From Chitinophaga terrae (ex Kim and Jung 2007) (lineage in GTDB: Bacteria > Bacteroidota > Bacteroidia > Chitinophagales > Chitinophagaceae), in NCBI RefSeq assembly GCF_900107795.1, contig NZ_FNRL01000007.1, forward strand, positions 207,362 through 271,361: DNA of 64,000 nt. Direction: 5' to 3'. Within the stretch, counting starts at the first letter, position 1. Every line of letters starts with the position of its first letter. Made by a program: the position numbers and the translations under genes. Positions 17,457 through 27,519 of the stretch are shown here, piece after piece. The notes beneath the pieces are model-generated. The model worked only from the letters and a program-made list of their open reading frames with translations, made no database searches and had not been told where the DNA came from.

Positions 17457-19214
17457 TTACCAGCCCGGGTTCTGCCAATCCTGGCCAGATATCTGCTTTA
17501 CTTTATTGACTTCTGACTGATCTATAGGATAGAGTAAGAATTTATTATCAGAACAATTCCTGTCTTCAAATTTAAACCTTGTATAAGTAAGATCTGCACC
17601 ATTTTTAGTGATCCGCATGCCTGTTACGAACTTATCGGTTTGGTCCAGGACTTTCCAGCGGCGGACATCGAAGTACCTATGTCCTTCAAAGGCCAGTTCA
17701 ACGGCTCTTTCGTTGCGGTATTTCTTTTCGAAATCGGCTTTTGACATGCCTGCAGGGAAAGGCGGCATTCCTGCCCGGGCCCTGACAGCGCTCACCGCGT
17801 CGCGGGCGCTCATTGAAAAACTGCCCACATTCACTACCGCATCCGGACCTACTGCCTGGTAGGCTGCTTCGGCAAAGTTGAGATACAGTTCTGCTAACCT
17901 GAACAACCTGATAGAACCATCCTGGTTGGTAGATTCGTTAGACCTGAAGCTGTTGAATTTGCGCATATAGTAGCCAGTAGGCGTATTCCTGAAATTACTA
18001 GCGTCAATGCCTTCTCTTCCGCCCACAAATGTTTCCACTTTTATACCATCCGGATCGTTCAGGTTGCGTACAGCCCCATTGTAATAGATAGCAGTATAGA
18101 AACGAGGGTCCCTGTTGGAATAAGGAGTAGCAGGATTGTAACCGGAAGCGGTATTGATGATCGGGTTTAGATGCGCCGCATCGCTGTAACCGGTGATAGG
18201 CGCCTCGCCATTGCTCATTTCATACCTGTCTACCATTTCCTGGGTTGGGCAGGCGCCTGCCGATGCGCCGGCAGTAATGGAAGGCAGGCCCGAATTTTTC
18301 CAGATCTGCATTTGTCCTCCAAGATGCAGGATCGTTTCTTTATCCCTCGACCGCTGGTCGTTAGACCCGATCAGGTGATAAAGCCCGTAAGCATTTTGAG
18401 AGGCAGAATTGGCAGGCGTTTCAGTGAATAGTTTGTAATCGTTGGCCAGGCACTGCGACAATGCTTCTGCGGTAATGTCTTTCGCTTTCTCCCAGGTATA
18501 AGTACCATCAGAATACAAAGGGCTTGCGGCATACAACACGGCTTCTGATTTGATCGCATAAGCGACAGCGCGGGACATGATACCATACTGGTTCTCATAG
18601 ATCTGCCAAGGGAAACCAGCACGGGCTGTTGATACCTTCAACGCCGAATCACAATCTGCCAATATCAATGTCACGATCTCACTTACTTTATTCTTTTTGT
18701 CTTTAGAAAAATCATGATAGATGGTCAGCAAAGAATCAGTTAACGGCGCTTCGCCATAGCGTTTGATGAGTTGCAGGAAATACAGCGCCCTGAGTGTGCG
18801 GGCCTGCGCCGTCCATCCGGCTTTTTCTTCCTCTGTAGCAATAGTATTGGAAGCGCCTATATTAGCCAGGAAGTAATTGCATTTACGGATACCGGTATAA
18901 AGATTATCCCATGGATCTCCATCGGGTGATATACCACCGTAATTAATAGAGGTTACCGCTCCCGTATACCAGTTCCTGGTTGCTGTTACCCTTGGATCGG
19001 CCAGGTTGGCATCCTGTGCTTCGTCGCTGTAAACGGCCCTGTTGAAGGCAGGTGCAGGACAATAACCATAACAGGAGTTCAGGTAGGCTTTTACCCTGTC
19101 GTAGTTATCAAAGATCTCAGGCGTCGTTAAACGGCCATCCGATGGCAGGTCCATTTGCTTCTGGCAGGCAAATAACCCGATCACGGTACATAATATGATG
19201 ATAATTTTTTTCAT
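17457..19214 (-). CDS. SusD/RagB family glycan-binding lipoprotein
   Basis: A 585-residue outer-membrane lipoprotein that binds glycan at the cell surface and caps its SusC partner. A lipoprotein signal (MKKIIIILCTVIGLFAC) gives Cys17 for lipidation. The middle has tetratricopeptide-like helices, the RNERAVELAFEGHRYFDVRRWK motif lies near residue 495, and the C-terminus ISGQDWQNPGW is the common SusD ending. It follows its SusC gene by 18 bases. Its paralogue at 22368-24266 shares the ending and layout. Confidence 0.95.
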   Translation of the reverse strand: MKKIIIILCTVIGLFACQKQMDLPSDGRLTTPEIFDNYDRVKAYLNSCYGYCPAPAFNRAVYSDEAQDANLADPRVTATRNWYTGAVTSINYGGISPDGDPWDNLYTGIRKCNYFLANIGASNTIATEEEKAGWTAQARTLRALYFLQLIKRYGEAPLTDSLLTIYHDFSKDKKNKVSEIVTLILADCDSALKVSTARAGFPWQIYENQYGIMSRAVAYAIKSEAVLYAASPLYSDGTYTWEKAKDITAEALSQCLANDYKLFTETPANSASQNAYGLYHLIGSNDQRSRDKETILHLGGQMQIWKNSGLPSITAGASAGACPTQEMVDRYEMSNGEAPITGYSDAAHLNPIINTASGYNPATPYSNRDPRFYTAIYYNGAVRNLNDPDGIKVETFVGGREGIDASNFRNTPTGYYMRKFNSFRSNESTNQDGSIRLFRLAELYLNFAEAAYQAVGPDAVVNVGSFSMSARDAVSAVRARAGMPPFPAGMSKADFEKKYRNERAVELAFEGHRYFDVRRWKVLDQTDKFVTGMRITKNGADLTYTRFKFEDRNCSDNKFLLYPIDQSEVNKVKQISGQDWQNPGW

Positions 19215-19232
19215 ATCCTTCTAGTTAAAAGA

Positions 19233-22200
19233 TTAAAACCCTACATTCAGTCCTACGTTGTATACACGATATACAGGGATGGCAAGATATCCGCCGCCTT
19301 CAGGACCAAAATCCTTTGTTTTCATATGATCCCAGGTGATTAGATTCTGGCCGCTCACCAATACGCGTATTTTATCTGCCGCTATCTTCCTTGCTACAAC
19401 ATCAGGCAGCGTATATGATAATTCCAGGTTTTTCAGGCGGATATAGGAACGGTTGTAAAGGAAAAAGTCGCTGGCCTGGAAATTGGTGCTTGTTTTCCTC
19501 GACAATGCAGGATAAGTGATCGTTTCCCCGTTCGCATATCTTTCCGGTGTCCAGGCATTGGCATGAAGCGCAGTAAATGTTCCTTCATAAGCGTTTTCAT
19601 ACACCCCGGTTCCTGAAAACACGGTATAAAATTCTCCTACGCCCTGGAACAGGAAATTCAGGTCGAAACTTTTGTACCTAACGCCACCGGATATACCAAA
19701 CGATTTCCTTGGAAGGTCTCCATTCCCTAATGGCGCTTTATCTTTCTCATCTATCATTCCATCTCCGTTCAGATCCTTATAGATCAGGTCTCCCACTCTC
19801 ACCTTACCTAACGCGGTGTAGTTCAGGTTACGTTTGCTGAGTTCCTCTTCTGAATTGAACATGCCATTACCGTTGCTGTAATCTACCAGGTAACCAAACG
19901 ACTGGCCCAGCGAATATCCTTCGCTCCAGTGGCGGTATGCATATCCTTCTCCCTTATCAGCTTCGTTCCAGCTCACAACAGTATTCTTCTGGTAGCTGAG
20001 CATGCCGCCTACTGAAATAGTCAGGTCTTTATTTAGGTCTTTCACATAGTTCACTGAGATTTCATATCCTTTATTCCTGAAGATCCCAACATTCTTACGG
20101 GGATAGTTGGCTAGCGGGAAGCCCTGGTAAGCAGGGATTTCGTTGATGGCGCCTACTACCATGTTATCCATTTTATCCTGGAAGAGATCGAAGGAGATCG
20201 ATAAGGCGTTGAACAAACCGATGTCTATACCTGCGTTTTGCTTGGTAGATATTTCAGCGCTGATAAAAGGATTGCCCAATGCGTTTTCGACGATGGTACC
20301 GCCCAGCGAACCGATTGGTCCTCCGCCTCCGCTCCTGATATCATCCAGGTAAGCATAACGGGTCACTCCTATCTGGTCGGTGGCTGTTTTACCCCATGAA
20401 ACCCTTGGTTTCAATTGTGTTAACCATTTCTGTCCTTTCAGGAAGTTTTCGTTAGCCAGCTCCCAGGCCAAAGCTACAGATGGCGTGGCCGTCCACCTGT
20501 TACCTCTTACGAACTGGTCGGATTGTGAATATCCCAGGTCCAGTTTTACGAAGTAACGGTTATCATACCCGTAGGTAGCTTCCGCTCCCAGGCTTAACCT
20601 GTTCCATGGCAATACGTTGGGCATAGACGTTTCAGTCCTTGTCAGGTTCTGGTAATACATATAACCCAGGCCTGTTACATGGTGCTTGTTGAAAGTCCTG
20701 TCGTAGCCCAGCTTTGCATTATAGGTCAGGTGATAATAAAGCGAATGGCTTTTTGAATATCCCAGCGGCGTATTGGTTCCGCCGGAAGAAGGCCGCTGTC
20801 CGTTAGGCAAAACACGCTCATAATTCTGGGAAGCCACCAGGCTGCCTACTGAGTTGGTTTGATAGGCAAAGGTTCCGGTGAGGTCGAGTCCTTTTGTCAG
20901 GAAGCCCAGGTCTATATCCAACCCTGCCTGCGAAACGATATTGGTTACTGTATGCCTGGTGAAACCGGAACGGTTCAGGTATGCGTACGTGTTAGAGTTA
21001 AAAGAATTCGTCACCACCATCCTGCCTCCCGGATCTATTACTTTACCGGTAGCAGGGTCTACTTTCATCTCGCTGACCGGTCCGTAAATGTTTGGCGGCG
21101 TCTGGAGCATGCTGCTGTATACATTGGCAACACTGGCGCCTGCCGGAACGCGTTCTCTCTTTACGTTTCCTGCAAGACTCAGGTAAGCCTTGATGTACTT
21201 ATGCAACTGCATATCCATGTTTGTGCGATAGTTCACCCAAACATCGTTTGCATCTGTTTTATACTTGGTTGTTTCGGTATTGAACTGTCCTCCCTGGTGC
21301 ATAACGTTCAGGTTGGAGTAGAACTGCACTTTATCGTTACCTCCTGTGATACCCACATTGACACGCTGCATCAGGGCAAAGTCACGGAAGTATTTGTCGT
21401 ACCAGTTGTTATTCGGGTACAGTTTGGGATCAGCGCCATTCTTATACCCTTCGAGCTGCTCATCAGTGTAGGTTGGCGCGCTGCCGTCGTTCTTTGCCGC
21501 TTCGTTGATCAGCCGTGCATAATCGTAAGAACTGTACCAGGTGGGCTTGGTCGTTACCTGTTGCCAGGCCTGGTCCAACCGTACATCTATTTTCAGATCC
21601 CCTTTTCTTCCTCTTTTTGTTTGTACCACTATCACCCCGTTGGCTCCCTGTATGCCATACAAAGCCTGGGTGGATGCATCTTTCAATACGCTGATGGATT
21701 CAATCTCGCTGGCTGAAATGTACTCCAGCGTCTGTGCGGTGTTATAGGCGCTTGGTATCCCGTCTATCACCACCAGGGGACCGTTTTTCCTTTCGGAAGA
21801 ATATCCTCTTACGTTTAATTGTGTATTGGCGCGTGATGGTTCGGAATAGGTTTCCTGGGCGGTAAGACCTGAGAGCCTGCCAGCGAGCGTCAGGCCAAGG
21901 TTTGCCACAGGCGCGCGTTGCAACTCCTCTCCGCTGACGGTCGATACAGCGCCGGCCAGCTCCCTGCGTCGCTGCGTGCTGTACCCCAGCGCAACTATCT
22001 CATCTTTCTTATGTGCATCTGGTTGCAATACAACAACCGCCTGTTCACCGGCATGTACAGGAACTGTTTGCAGCAGGAATCCCTTCTGGTAAAAGGTGAT
22101 CTGCGAATTATCCTCGCTTACTTCAAACTGGTATTCACCTTTTTTGTTGGTGCTGGTACCTGTTTTGCCATCCGGAGTATTTACCAGGACGCCCTGCAGC

Positions 22201-22334
22201 GGCCTGTTGTATTGGTCTGTCACCTTCCCTTTTACGATGGTGGAAATTTGTTGTGCTGAAAGCTGGGAGCCGAAGGCTGTCAGCATAACAAAAGCACTAA
22301 CAAATATGGTATGTGGACTAAATTTTGATCTCAT
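19233..22334 (-). CDS. SusC/RagA family TonB-dependent outer-membrane transporter
   Basis: A 1033-residue porin-like transporter that imports glycan fragments using TonB energy. After a signal peptide (cleavage near LSA-QQ, residue 28) comes a CarboxypepD_reg-like domain (about 33-110), then the plug with APVANLGLTLAGRLSGL and the SusC signature SVLKDASTQALYGIQGANGVIVVQTKRG near residue 215, then a 22-strand barrel ending in YNVGLNVGF. It has no STN domain, so it is unlikely to signal to an anti-sigma factor. Partner: the SusD gene 18 bases downstream. Confidence 0.96.
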   Translation of the reverse strand: MRSKFSPHTIFVSAFVMLTAFGSQLSAQQISTIVKGKVTDQYNRPLQGVLVNTPDGKTGTSTNKKGEYQFEVSEDNSQITFYQKGFLLQTVPVHAGEQAVVVLQPDAHKKDEIVALGYSTQRRRELAGAVSTVSGEELQRAPVANLGLTLAGRLSGLTAQETYSEPSRANTQLNVRGYSSERKNGPLVVIDGIPSAYNTAQTLEYISASEIESISVLKDASTQALYGIQGANGVIVVQTKRGRKGDLKIDVRLDQAWQQVTTKPTWYSSYDYARLINEAAKNDGSAPTYTDEQLEGYKNGADPKLYPNNNWYDKYFRDFALMQRVNVGITGGNDKVQFYSNLNVMHQGGQFNTETTKYKTDANDVWVNYRTNMDMQLHKYIKAYLSLAGNVKRERVPAGASVANVYSSMLQTPPNIYGPVSEMKVDPATGKVIDPGGRMVVTNSFNSNTYAYLNRSGFTRHTVTNIVSQAGLDIDLGFLTKGLDLTGTFAYQTNSVGSLVASQNYERVLPNGQRPSSGGTNTPLGYSKSHSLYYHLTYNAKLGYDRTFNKHHVTGLGYMYYQNLTRTETSMPNVLPWNRLSLGAEATYGYDNRYFVKLDLGYSQSDQFVRGNRWTATPSVALAWELANENFLKGQKWLTQLKPRVSWGKTATDQIGVTRYAYLDDIRSGGGGPIGSLGGTIVENALGNPFISAEISTKQNAGIDIGLFNALSISFDLFQDKMDNMVVGAINEIPAYQGFPLANYPRKNVGIFRNKGYEISVNYVKDLNKDLTISVGGMLSYQKNTVVSWNEADKGEGYAYRHWSEGYSLGQSFGYLVDYSNGNGMFNSEEELSKRNLNYTALGKVRVGDLIYKDLNGDGMIDEKDKAPLGNGDLPRKSFGISGGVRYKSFDLNFLFQGVGEFYTVFSGTGVYENAYEGTFTALHANAWTPERYANGETITYPALSRKTSTNFQASDFFLYNRSYIRLKNLELSYTLPDVVARKIAADKIRVLVSGQNLITWDHMKTKDFGPEGGGYLAIPVYRVYNVGLNVGF

Positions 22335-22367
22335 TTGATTATCTGTTATCGGCGTTTGTAAATGTGG

Positions 22368-24266
22368 TTACCATCCCGGGTTTTGCCAATCCTGGCCTGT
22401 AATTGCTTTCAGGCGGTTGGCTTCAGCCAGCGGCACTGGCCAGCGCAGGAATTTGTTGGTGTAGCACAAACGCTCTGATTCACGAACAGGGCGGCGTTTG
22501 TAGGAAAAAGTTCCATCCGGTCTTCGGGTGATCTCCATTGCAGTAACATACTTATCGGTTTTCGACAGGTCGCCGTTCGGGGCTGTCCACCTGCGTACAT
22601 CGAAATACCTGTTCTCTTCCATGGCTAATTCAACCCGTCTTTCATGTCTTACACGGAGGATCATTTGTTCTTTGGTTAAACCGGTTGGGATATCGGGCAT
22701 GTTCACACGGCGACGGATCTCGTTTACTGCAGCTGCGGCTTCATCCAGGTGTCCTGCTTCTGCGGCGGCTTCCGCGAAGTTGAGGATCACTTCTCCCAGG
22801 CGGAACAACTTGGTGTTTGCGCCGGCAACGATCACGTTTCCTGAACCGGCATTGGGGTGCTGGAATTTACGTTCGAAATACCCGGTGCGGGTAGCTTTTC
22901 TTACAGTCCCGCTAATCCCTGTCTGCGGCTCTCCCACCCAGGTAGCTACTACCCTTGTACGGTAACCAATACCTGCAGGATAGTTCTCTACGGATTCAGC
23001 TACTTCATTGAAACCCCACCATGCGGTTCTTTTTGACCCATTGTAATAGATGGAAGCATAGAAACGCGGGTCCCTGTTCTTATACGGATCGTCAGGGTTG
23101 TAGAGGGTATTCGCTTTATTGTAGTTAGGTTGGGTATGTTTTTCGTCCAGGTATGGATTTGCCAGGTCCAGGATCGGTTGGCCATCTATTGTTTCGTAAG
23201 CATCCACGAGCTCCTGCGACGGGCAGGTACCGGATTTATAGCCATCCTGTGCGCCTATGCCATCGATATTCCATACATTTCCCTGGTTATCCCGGCTTTC
23301 CCAGATGGTTTCCCTGTCTAAAGGCACCGATTCGCTATAACTAACCTTATTGGTGAAATATTCGTTGTATAAAGCCGCGTATTCGTTGTTATCGGGGCCA
23401 AAATGGGCATCTTCCGATTTATAGGTGGAAGGGAAATTCACCTGCCTGTAAAGTTCATATCCCATCTTTCTCAGGTTAGCCAGGGATGTTTTATTTACCT
23501 GGTAGGCTTCTTCCCAGTAATTTCCACCATCATTATTCAGCGGGCTGGCAGCAAAGAGGATCATTTTGGATTTGATGGCTTCCGCTACCGCTTTGGTCAT
23601 CCTGTAAGGCTCGTTCCTATCCATGATCCGTTCAGGTAAATTCAGCGCCAGCGCAGCGTCACAGTCTTCTATAATGAATTTTACAACATTATAATAACTC
23701 TCCTTTTTAAGTTTGGAAAAGTCTTCTGTGAAGTTGTAAGGACTACGGGAGATAGGCAGCACAGGGCCGAACCATTTCAGCAGTTCAGAATAAAAATAGG
23801 CTCTCAGCAGGTATGCTTCTGCTTTATAACGGCTTTTCACATCCGGGTGGAGTTGTGCGCTGGCGGTATCTATACCGTTAATGATCAGGGCGCAGTTGCG
23901 GATGGAAGTCCAGTATTTAGCCCAGTAATCGCCGTTCCTGGCATCGAACGAATTCAACGGAGTGAAGTTCTCGGCCGATACGCTTCCGCTGTAAAGACGG
24001 CCGGAAGACAAGGTGGGTTCTGACTCAGCATCGGTATCCCAGGCTTCATCGCTCCAGACAACCGGACCACGGCTCCAGAAGTAATACCGCGTACCTTTGG
24101 TAGGTACGTTATCATAACATGTATTGAGCAGACCTCTGAGCTTGGTGGTATCTGTAAAAACATCGCCCAGTGAGATCTTCCCATCAGGGGCCATATCCAG
24201 GGCTTTATTACAGGCCCCGACAGACAACATAGAAAGCACGAAGAAATAAATATATAGCTTTTTCAT
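22368..24266 (-). CDS. SusD/RagB family glycan-binding lipoprotein
   Basis: A 632-residue surface lipoprotein partner of the SusC at 24290-27451. The lipoprotein signal (MKKLYIYFFVLSMLSVGAC) puts the lipidated cysteine at residue 19. The RHERRVELAMEENRYFDVRRW motif near residue 550 and the ending ITGQDWQNPGW are typical. The two SusD proteins in this operon differ in length and middle sequence, which suggests two related glycan fragments rather than a recent duplication. Confidence 0.95.
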   Translation of the reverse strand: MKKLYIYFFVLSMLSVGACNKALDMAPDGKISLGDVFTDTTKLRGLLNTCYDNVPTKGTRYYFWSRGPVVWSDEAWDTDAESEPTLSSGRLYSGSVSAENFTPLNSFDARNGDYWAKYWTSIRNCALIINGIDTASAQLHPDVKSRYKAEAYLLRAYFYSELLKWFGPVLPISRSPYNFTEDFSKLKKESYYNVVKFIIEDCDAALALNLPERIMDRNEPYRMTKAVAEAIKSKMILFAASPLNNDGGNYWEEAYQVNKTSLANLRKMGYELYRQVNFPSTYKSEDAHFGPDNNEYAALYNEYFTNKVSYSESVPLDRETIWESRDNQGNVWNIDGIGAQDGYKSGTCPSQELVDAYETIDGQPILDLANPYLDEKHTQPNYNKANTLYNPDDPYKNRDPRFYASIYYNGSKRTAWWGFNEVAESVENYPAGIGYRTRVVATWVGEPQTGISGTVRKATRTGYFERKFQHPNAGSGNVIVAGANTKLFRLGEVILNFAEAAAEAGHLDEAAAAVNEIRRRVNMPDIPTGLTKEQMILRVRHERRVELAMEENRYFDVRRWTAPNGDLSKTDKYVTAMEITRRPDGTFSYKRRPVRESERLCYTNKFLRWPVPLAEANRLKAITGQDWQNPGW

Positions 24267-24289
24267 AACTGCATATGTGGTTGATGGAA

Positions 24290-27200
24290 TTAGAAAGTGG
24301 TATTCAGACCCAGGTTATACGTTTTGGTGATAGTGTAACCCAAAGGACCTCCATTTTCAGGATCCAGGTGAGTAGTGTGCAACTTGCTCCAGGTGAAAGG
24401 ATTCTGGGCGCCGATATACAAACGCGTCGCCTTCATCCTGATAGGCTTCAGCCAGCGCTGTGGCAGGTTATAAGCCAGTTCCAGGGTTCTTAAACGAACA
24501 TAGGACCTATCCTGTATGAAGAAATCGTTCGGCACCTGGTTGGTATTGGCAACTGTGCTCAATGCAGGATAAGTGATCTTTTCTCCTTTCGCATATCTTT
24601 CTGCCGTCCATGCATTTTTATGATAATCGAAATAGGTACCTAAAGTGGTTGTTTCGTATACTCCCTGGTCGCCATACTGACCAGAGAAACGGCCAACTCC
24701 CTGCAGGAATATTGTCAGCTCCCAACCTTTGTAACCAATATTCAGGTTGCCGCCGTAAACAGTACCGGGTATACCGGAATACTTGATAGGCGCCATGTCT
24801 TTGTTATCTACTACTCCATCGCCATTCAAATCGATATATTTAAAATCTCCCACTCTCGGTTTTCCAAATCCGTAAGTAGTATGCGCCAGGTATTCGTCCA
24901 GTTCTTTCTGTGAATTAAAGTAGCCGTTACCGTTACTATAGTCGATCTTATACCCGAAATTCTGTCCCAGCCTGAAACCGGTGGTGCGGTAGCGGTAAGC
25001 GTATTCGAGCCCGCTGATGGCTTCATCAAAGTATTTCACTACGTTATTATTGCGGGCATAGTTGATGCTTACATTCAGGTACAGGTCTTTGGCCAGGTCT
25101 TTACGGTAAGCTACTACCAGTTCATACCCCTGGTTATCCACCTTTCCCATATTCACTTTCGGGATATTTCCCAGCGGCACACCCTGGATAATAGGCACCA
25201 TACCACGTGAGATGAGGATATCTGACCTGTTCTCAAAGTAGTAGTCGAAGTTCACTGTGAGGCTTTTGAAGAGCTCCAGGTCTATACCATAGTTTTGTTT
25301 AACAGAAGTTTCCCAGGTAATATCCGGGTTCCCCAGCAGTCCCTGGTTTACAACGCCGCCCAGGCTGCCCAGCGGGCCTCCGCTGGTTGTAGTAGTGATG
25401 TTCGACTGGTAGAGGAAACGGGTAGATCCCATTTTATCGTTACCCACCTTACCATACGAAGCTCTGAGTTTCAGGTTAGTGAGGTAGTTGTTTCCTTTCA
25501 GGAATCTTTCGTTGGTGATCACGTAACCAACCGATACAGCGGGGAAGAAACCGAAACGCCTGGAAGGCGCAAACTGTTCAGACCCGTTGTATCCCATATT
25601 GAATTCGGCAAAATAGCGATTATCATAACCATAGGTAGCCCTTCCTGCAACGCCTATCACGTTGAAAGGGATTTCACCGCCGGTAGATTCCCAGTAGTCG
25701 CGCTGCCCCAGGAACATTCCGCCGATGGCATGTTTGCCGAAAGTGCGGTTATAGTTGATACTGGCCTGGAGGTTAATGTTATAACGGGAGTCTACTCCTT
25801 TTACAATAGACAACCTGTCGTCGCTCTGTTTCTTTACGCTGTAAGAAAGTTCGTCGGTTTCATAATTTACGTTGGCGATGTAAAGCGGTTCGTATTTGCT
25901 GCCCTGCATCGCGGAGGTAGAGCGGGAATCGTAAGAGATCATTCCTTTCATGCTCAGACCTTTTGTTACCGCCTGGCTCAGATCCCATTCCATCCCGAAG
26001 GTGCTGTTCAGGTTGGAGCGGAGCTCATTCCTGAATCCCTGCCTGTTGGTCACTTCAAAGGCGCCACGGTCGAGATACGGCGGGTGCACTACCATGCCAG
26101 GTTTTACACCGTAGCCATCAATGGTAGTTGGGCCAGGAGTGATAGGCAGGATAGAACGGGCCTGGTACATGATATCGTTCATCATCCAGTCTGTGGACGA
26201 ACCCGGATAAGTATTGGCAGAAGGCATATTCACTTTCTCTATATAACTGGCGATTTTGAGAAATGCTTTCAGCGTGTTGGTTACTTTATAATCCAGGTTG
26301 GCGCGGAAGTTAAAGCGATCCATTTTGAAAGAAGGATCGTAGCCGAGTTGTGATTTAGGTTCGGTTTTGATATTGCCGCCCTGGTGCAGGTAAGCCACGT
26401 TTGCAAAGTAGCTGGCGCGTTCTGTGCCTCCTGTCATATTCAGGTTCACCCTGGTCTGAGGAGAAAAACGGGCTACCAGTTCGCGGAAATAATCGTGGTC
26501 GGGATAGATATACTCCCTTACTTTTTTCTTCCGTTCGTAGTCAGGATCGTTAGGATCCAGCCCTGCTAAGGGATTCCTGTATTTATCAATAATTTCTTCG
26601 GAGAAAGGTAAAGGCAGGCCATCGTTGGCAGATGCCTGGTTGCGCAGTTCCAGGTACTCTACAGAATGCAGGCGGCCGGGTTCAGTAGTGAAGGCCGACA
26701 TGCTCTGATCCACGCTTAGATTTAATTCTGTTTTACCGGGGGTACCTCTTTTAGTAGTTACCAGGATTACGCCATTGGCGCCTCTTACCCCGAACACTGC
26801 TGTAGCGGAAGCGTCTTTCAGTACTGTTACGGAAGCTACTTCGCTCGCATCCAGGGTACGGAGGTTATCGCGGGGTACGCCGTCGATGAGGATGAGAGGA
26901 CTCTGGCCGTTGGTAGTGCTCACGCCTCTTAAATAAAGGGAGGCATCGTCACGCCCTGGTTGCCCGCTCGACTGCACGGCAGCCAGGCCGGGCAAACGCC
27001 CTGCGAGAGCGGAAGTTAAGCTGGCCGAGCTGCTTTGCCGCAGTTCCTGCCCGCCTACGGAAGCAACAGCGCCGGTAACCGAAACTTTTTTCTGCTGACC
27101 GTATGCCATTACCACCACTTCGTTCAGCTTCTGATCGGAAGAGACTAATCTTACCAGGAAGCTGGTTTTGTTATTGATGGATACCAACTGTTTGTTGTAT

Positions 27201-27451
27201 CCAATAAAGCTGAAAATAAGTACGCCACGCGGATCGGCATCGAGAGTAAATTTACCATCGGGATTTGTTTGTGTGGCAGTGTTGGTGCCCTGCAGTTGTA
27301 CGGTTACCCCCGGGATCGGCGAAGAACCTGCCGAATCCAGGACGGTTCCTGATACTTTGATCTTGTTCTGGGCCAGGGATGTTAGTGAGCTGACTATTCC
27401 GAATAGGAGCAGACACACCGTCACCCAACGACGATTGTTGTGTTTTTTCAT
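24290..27451 (-). CDS. SusC/RagA family TonB-dependent outer-membrane transporter
   Basis: A 1053-residue transporter, the first SusC of the operon. A signal peptide (about residues 1-27) is followed by a CarboxypepD_reg-like domain with GSSPIPGVTVQLQGTNTATQT, the plug with TVLKDASATAVFGVRGANGVILVTTKRG near residue 210, and a beta barrel ending in YNLGLNTTF. No STN domain is present. The matching SusD starts 23 bases downstream. The gene lies 68 bases after the GH71/99-like gene and is probably on the same transcript. Confidence 0.96.
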   Translation of the reverse strand: MKKHNNRRWVTVCLLLFGIVSSLTSLAQNKIKVSGTVLDSAGSSPIPGVTVQLQGTNTATQTNPDGKFTLDADPRGVLIFSFIGYNKQLVSINNKTSFLVRLVSSDQKLNEVVVMAYGQQKKVSVTGAVASVGGQELRQSSSASLTSALAGRLPGLAAVQSSGQPGRDDASLYLRGVSTTNGQSPLILIDGVPRDNLRTLDASEVASVTVLKDASATAVFGVRGANGVILVTTKRGTPGKTELNLSVDQSMSAFTTEPGRLHSVEYLELRNQASANDGLPLPFSEEIIDKYRNPLAGLDPNDPDYERKKKVREYIYPDHDYFRELVARFSPQTRVNLNMTGGTERASYFANVAYLHQGGNIKTEPKSQLGYDPSFKMDRFNFRANLDYKVTNTLKAFLKIASYIEKVNMPSANTYPGSSTDWMMNDIMYQARSILPITPGPTTIDGYGVKPGMVVHPPYLDRGAFEVTNRQGFRNELRSNLNSTFGMEWDLSQAVTKGLSMKGMISYDSRSTSAMQGSKYEPLYIANVNYETDELSYSVKKQSDDRLSIVKGVDSRYNINLQASINYNRTFGKHAIGGMFLGQRDYWESTGGEIPFNVIGVAGRATYGYDNRYFAEFNMGYNGSEQFAPSRRFGFFPAVSVGYVITNERFLKGNNYLTNLKLRASYGKVGNDKMGSTRFLYQSNITTTTSGGPLGSLGGVVNQGLLGNPDITWETSVKQNYGIDLELFKSLTVNFDYYFENRSDILISRGMVPIIQGVPLGNIPKVNMGKVDNQGYELVVAYRKDLAKDLYLNVSINYARNNNVVKYFDEAISGLEYAYRYRTTGFRLGQNFGYKIDYSNGNGYFNSQKELDEYLAHTTYGFGKPRVGDFKYIDLNGDGVVDNKDMAPIKYSGIPGTVYGGNLNIGYKGWELTIFLQGVGRFSGQYGDQGVYETTTLGTYFDYHKNAWTAERYAKGEKITYPALSTVANTNQVPNDFFIQDRSYVRLRTLELAYNLPQRWLKPIRMKATRLYIGAQNPFTWSKLHTTHLDPENGGPLGYTITKTYNLGLNTTF

Positions 27452-27519
27452 ATCGTGGTCTTTTAAGACTTCTGCTGACGCGAATTTTGGTATGATAAAA
27501 TTGGTTAAAGATTGACGTG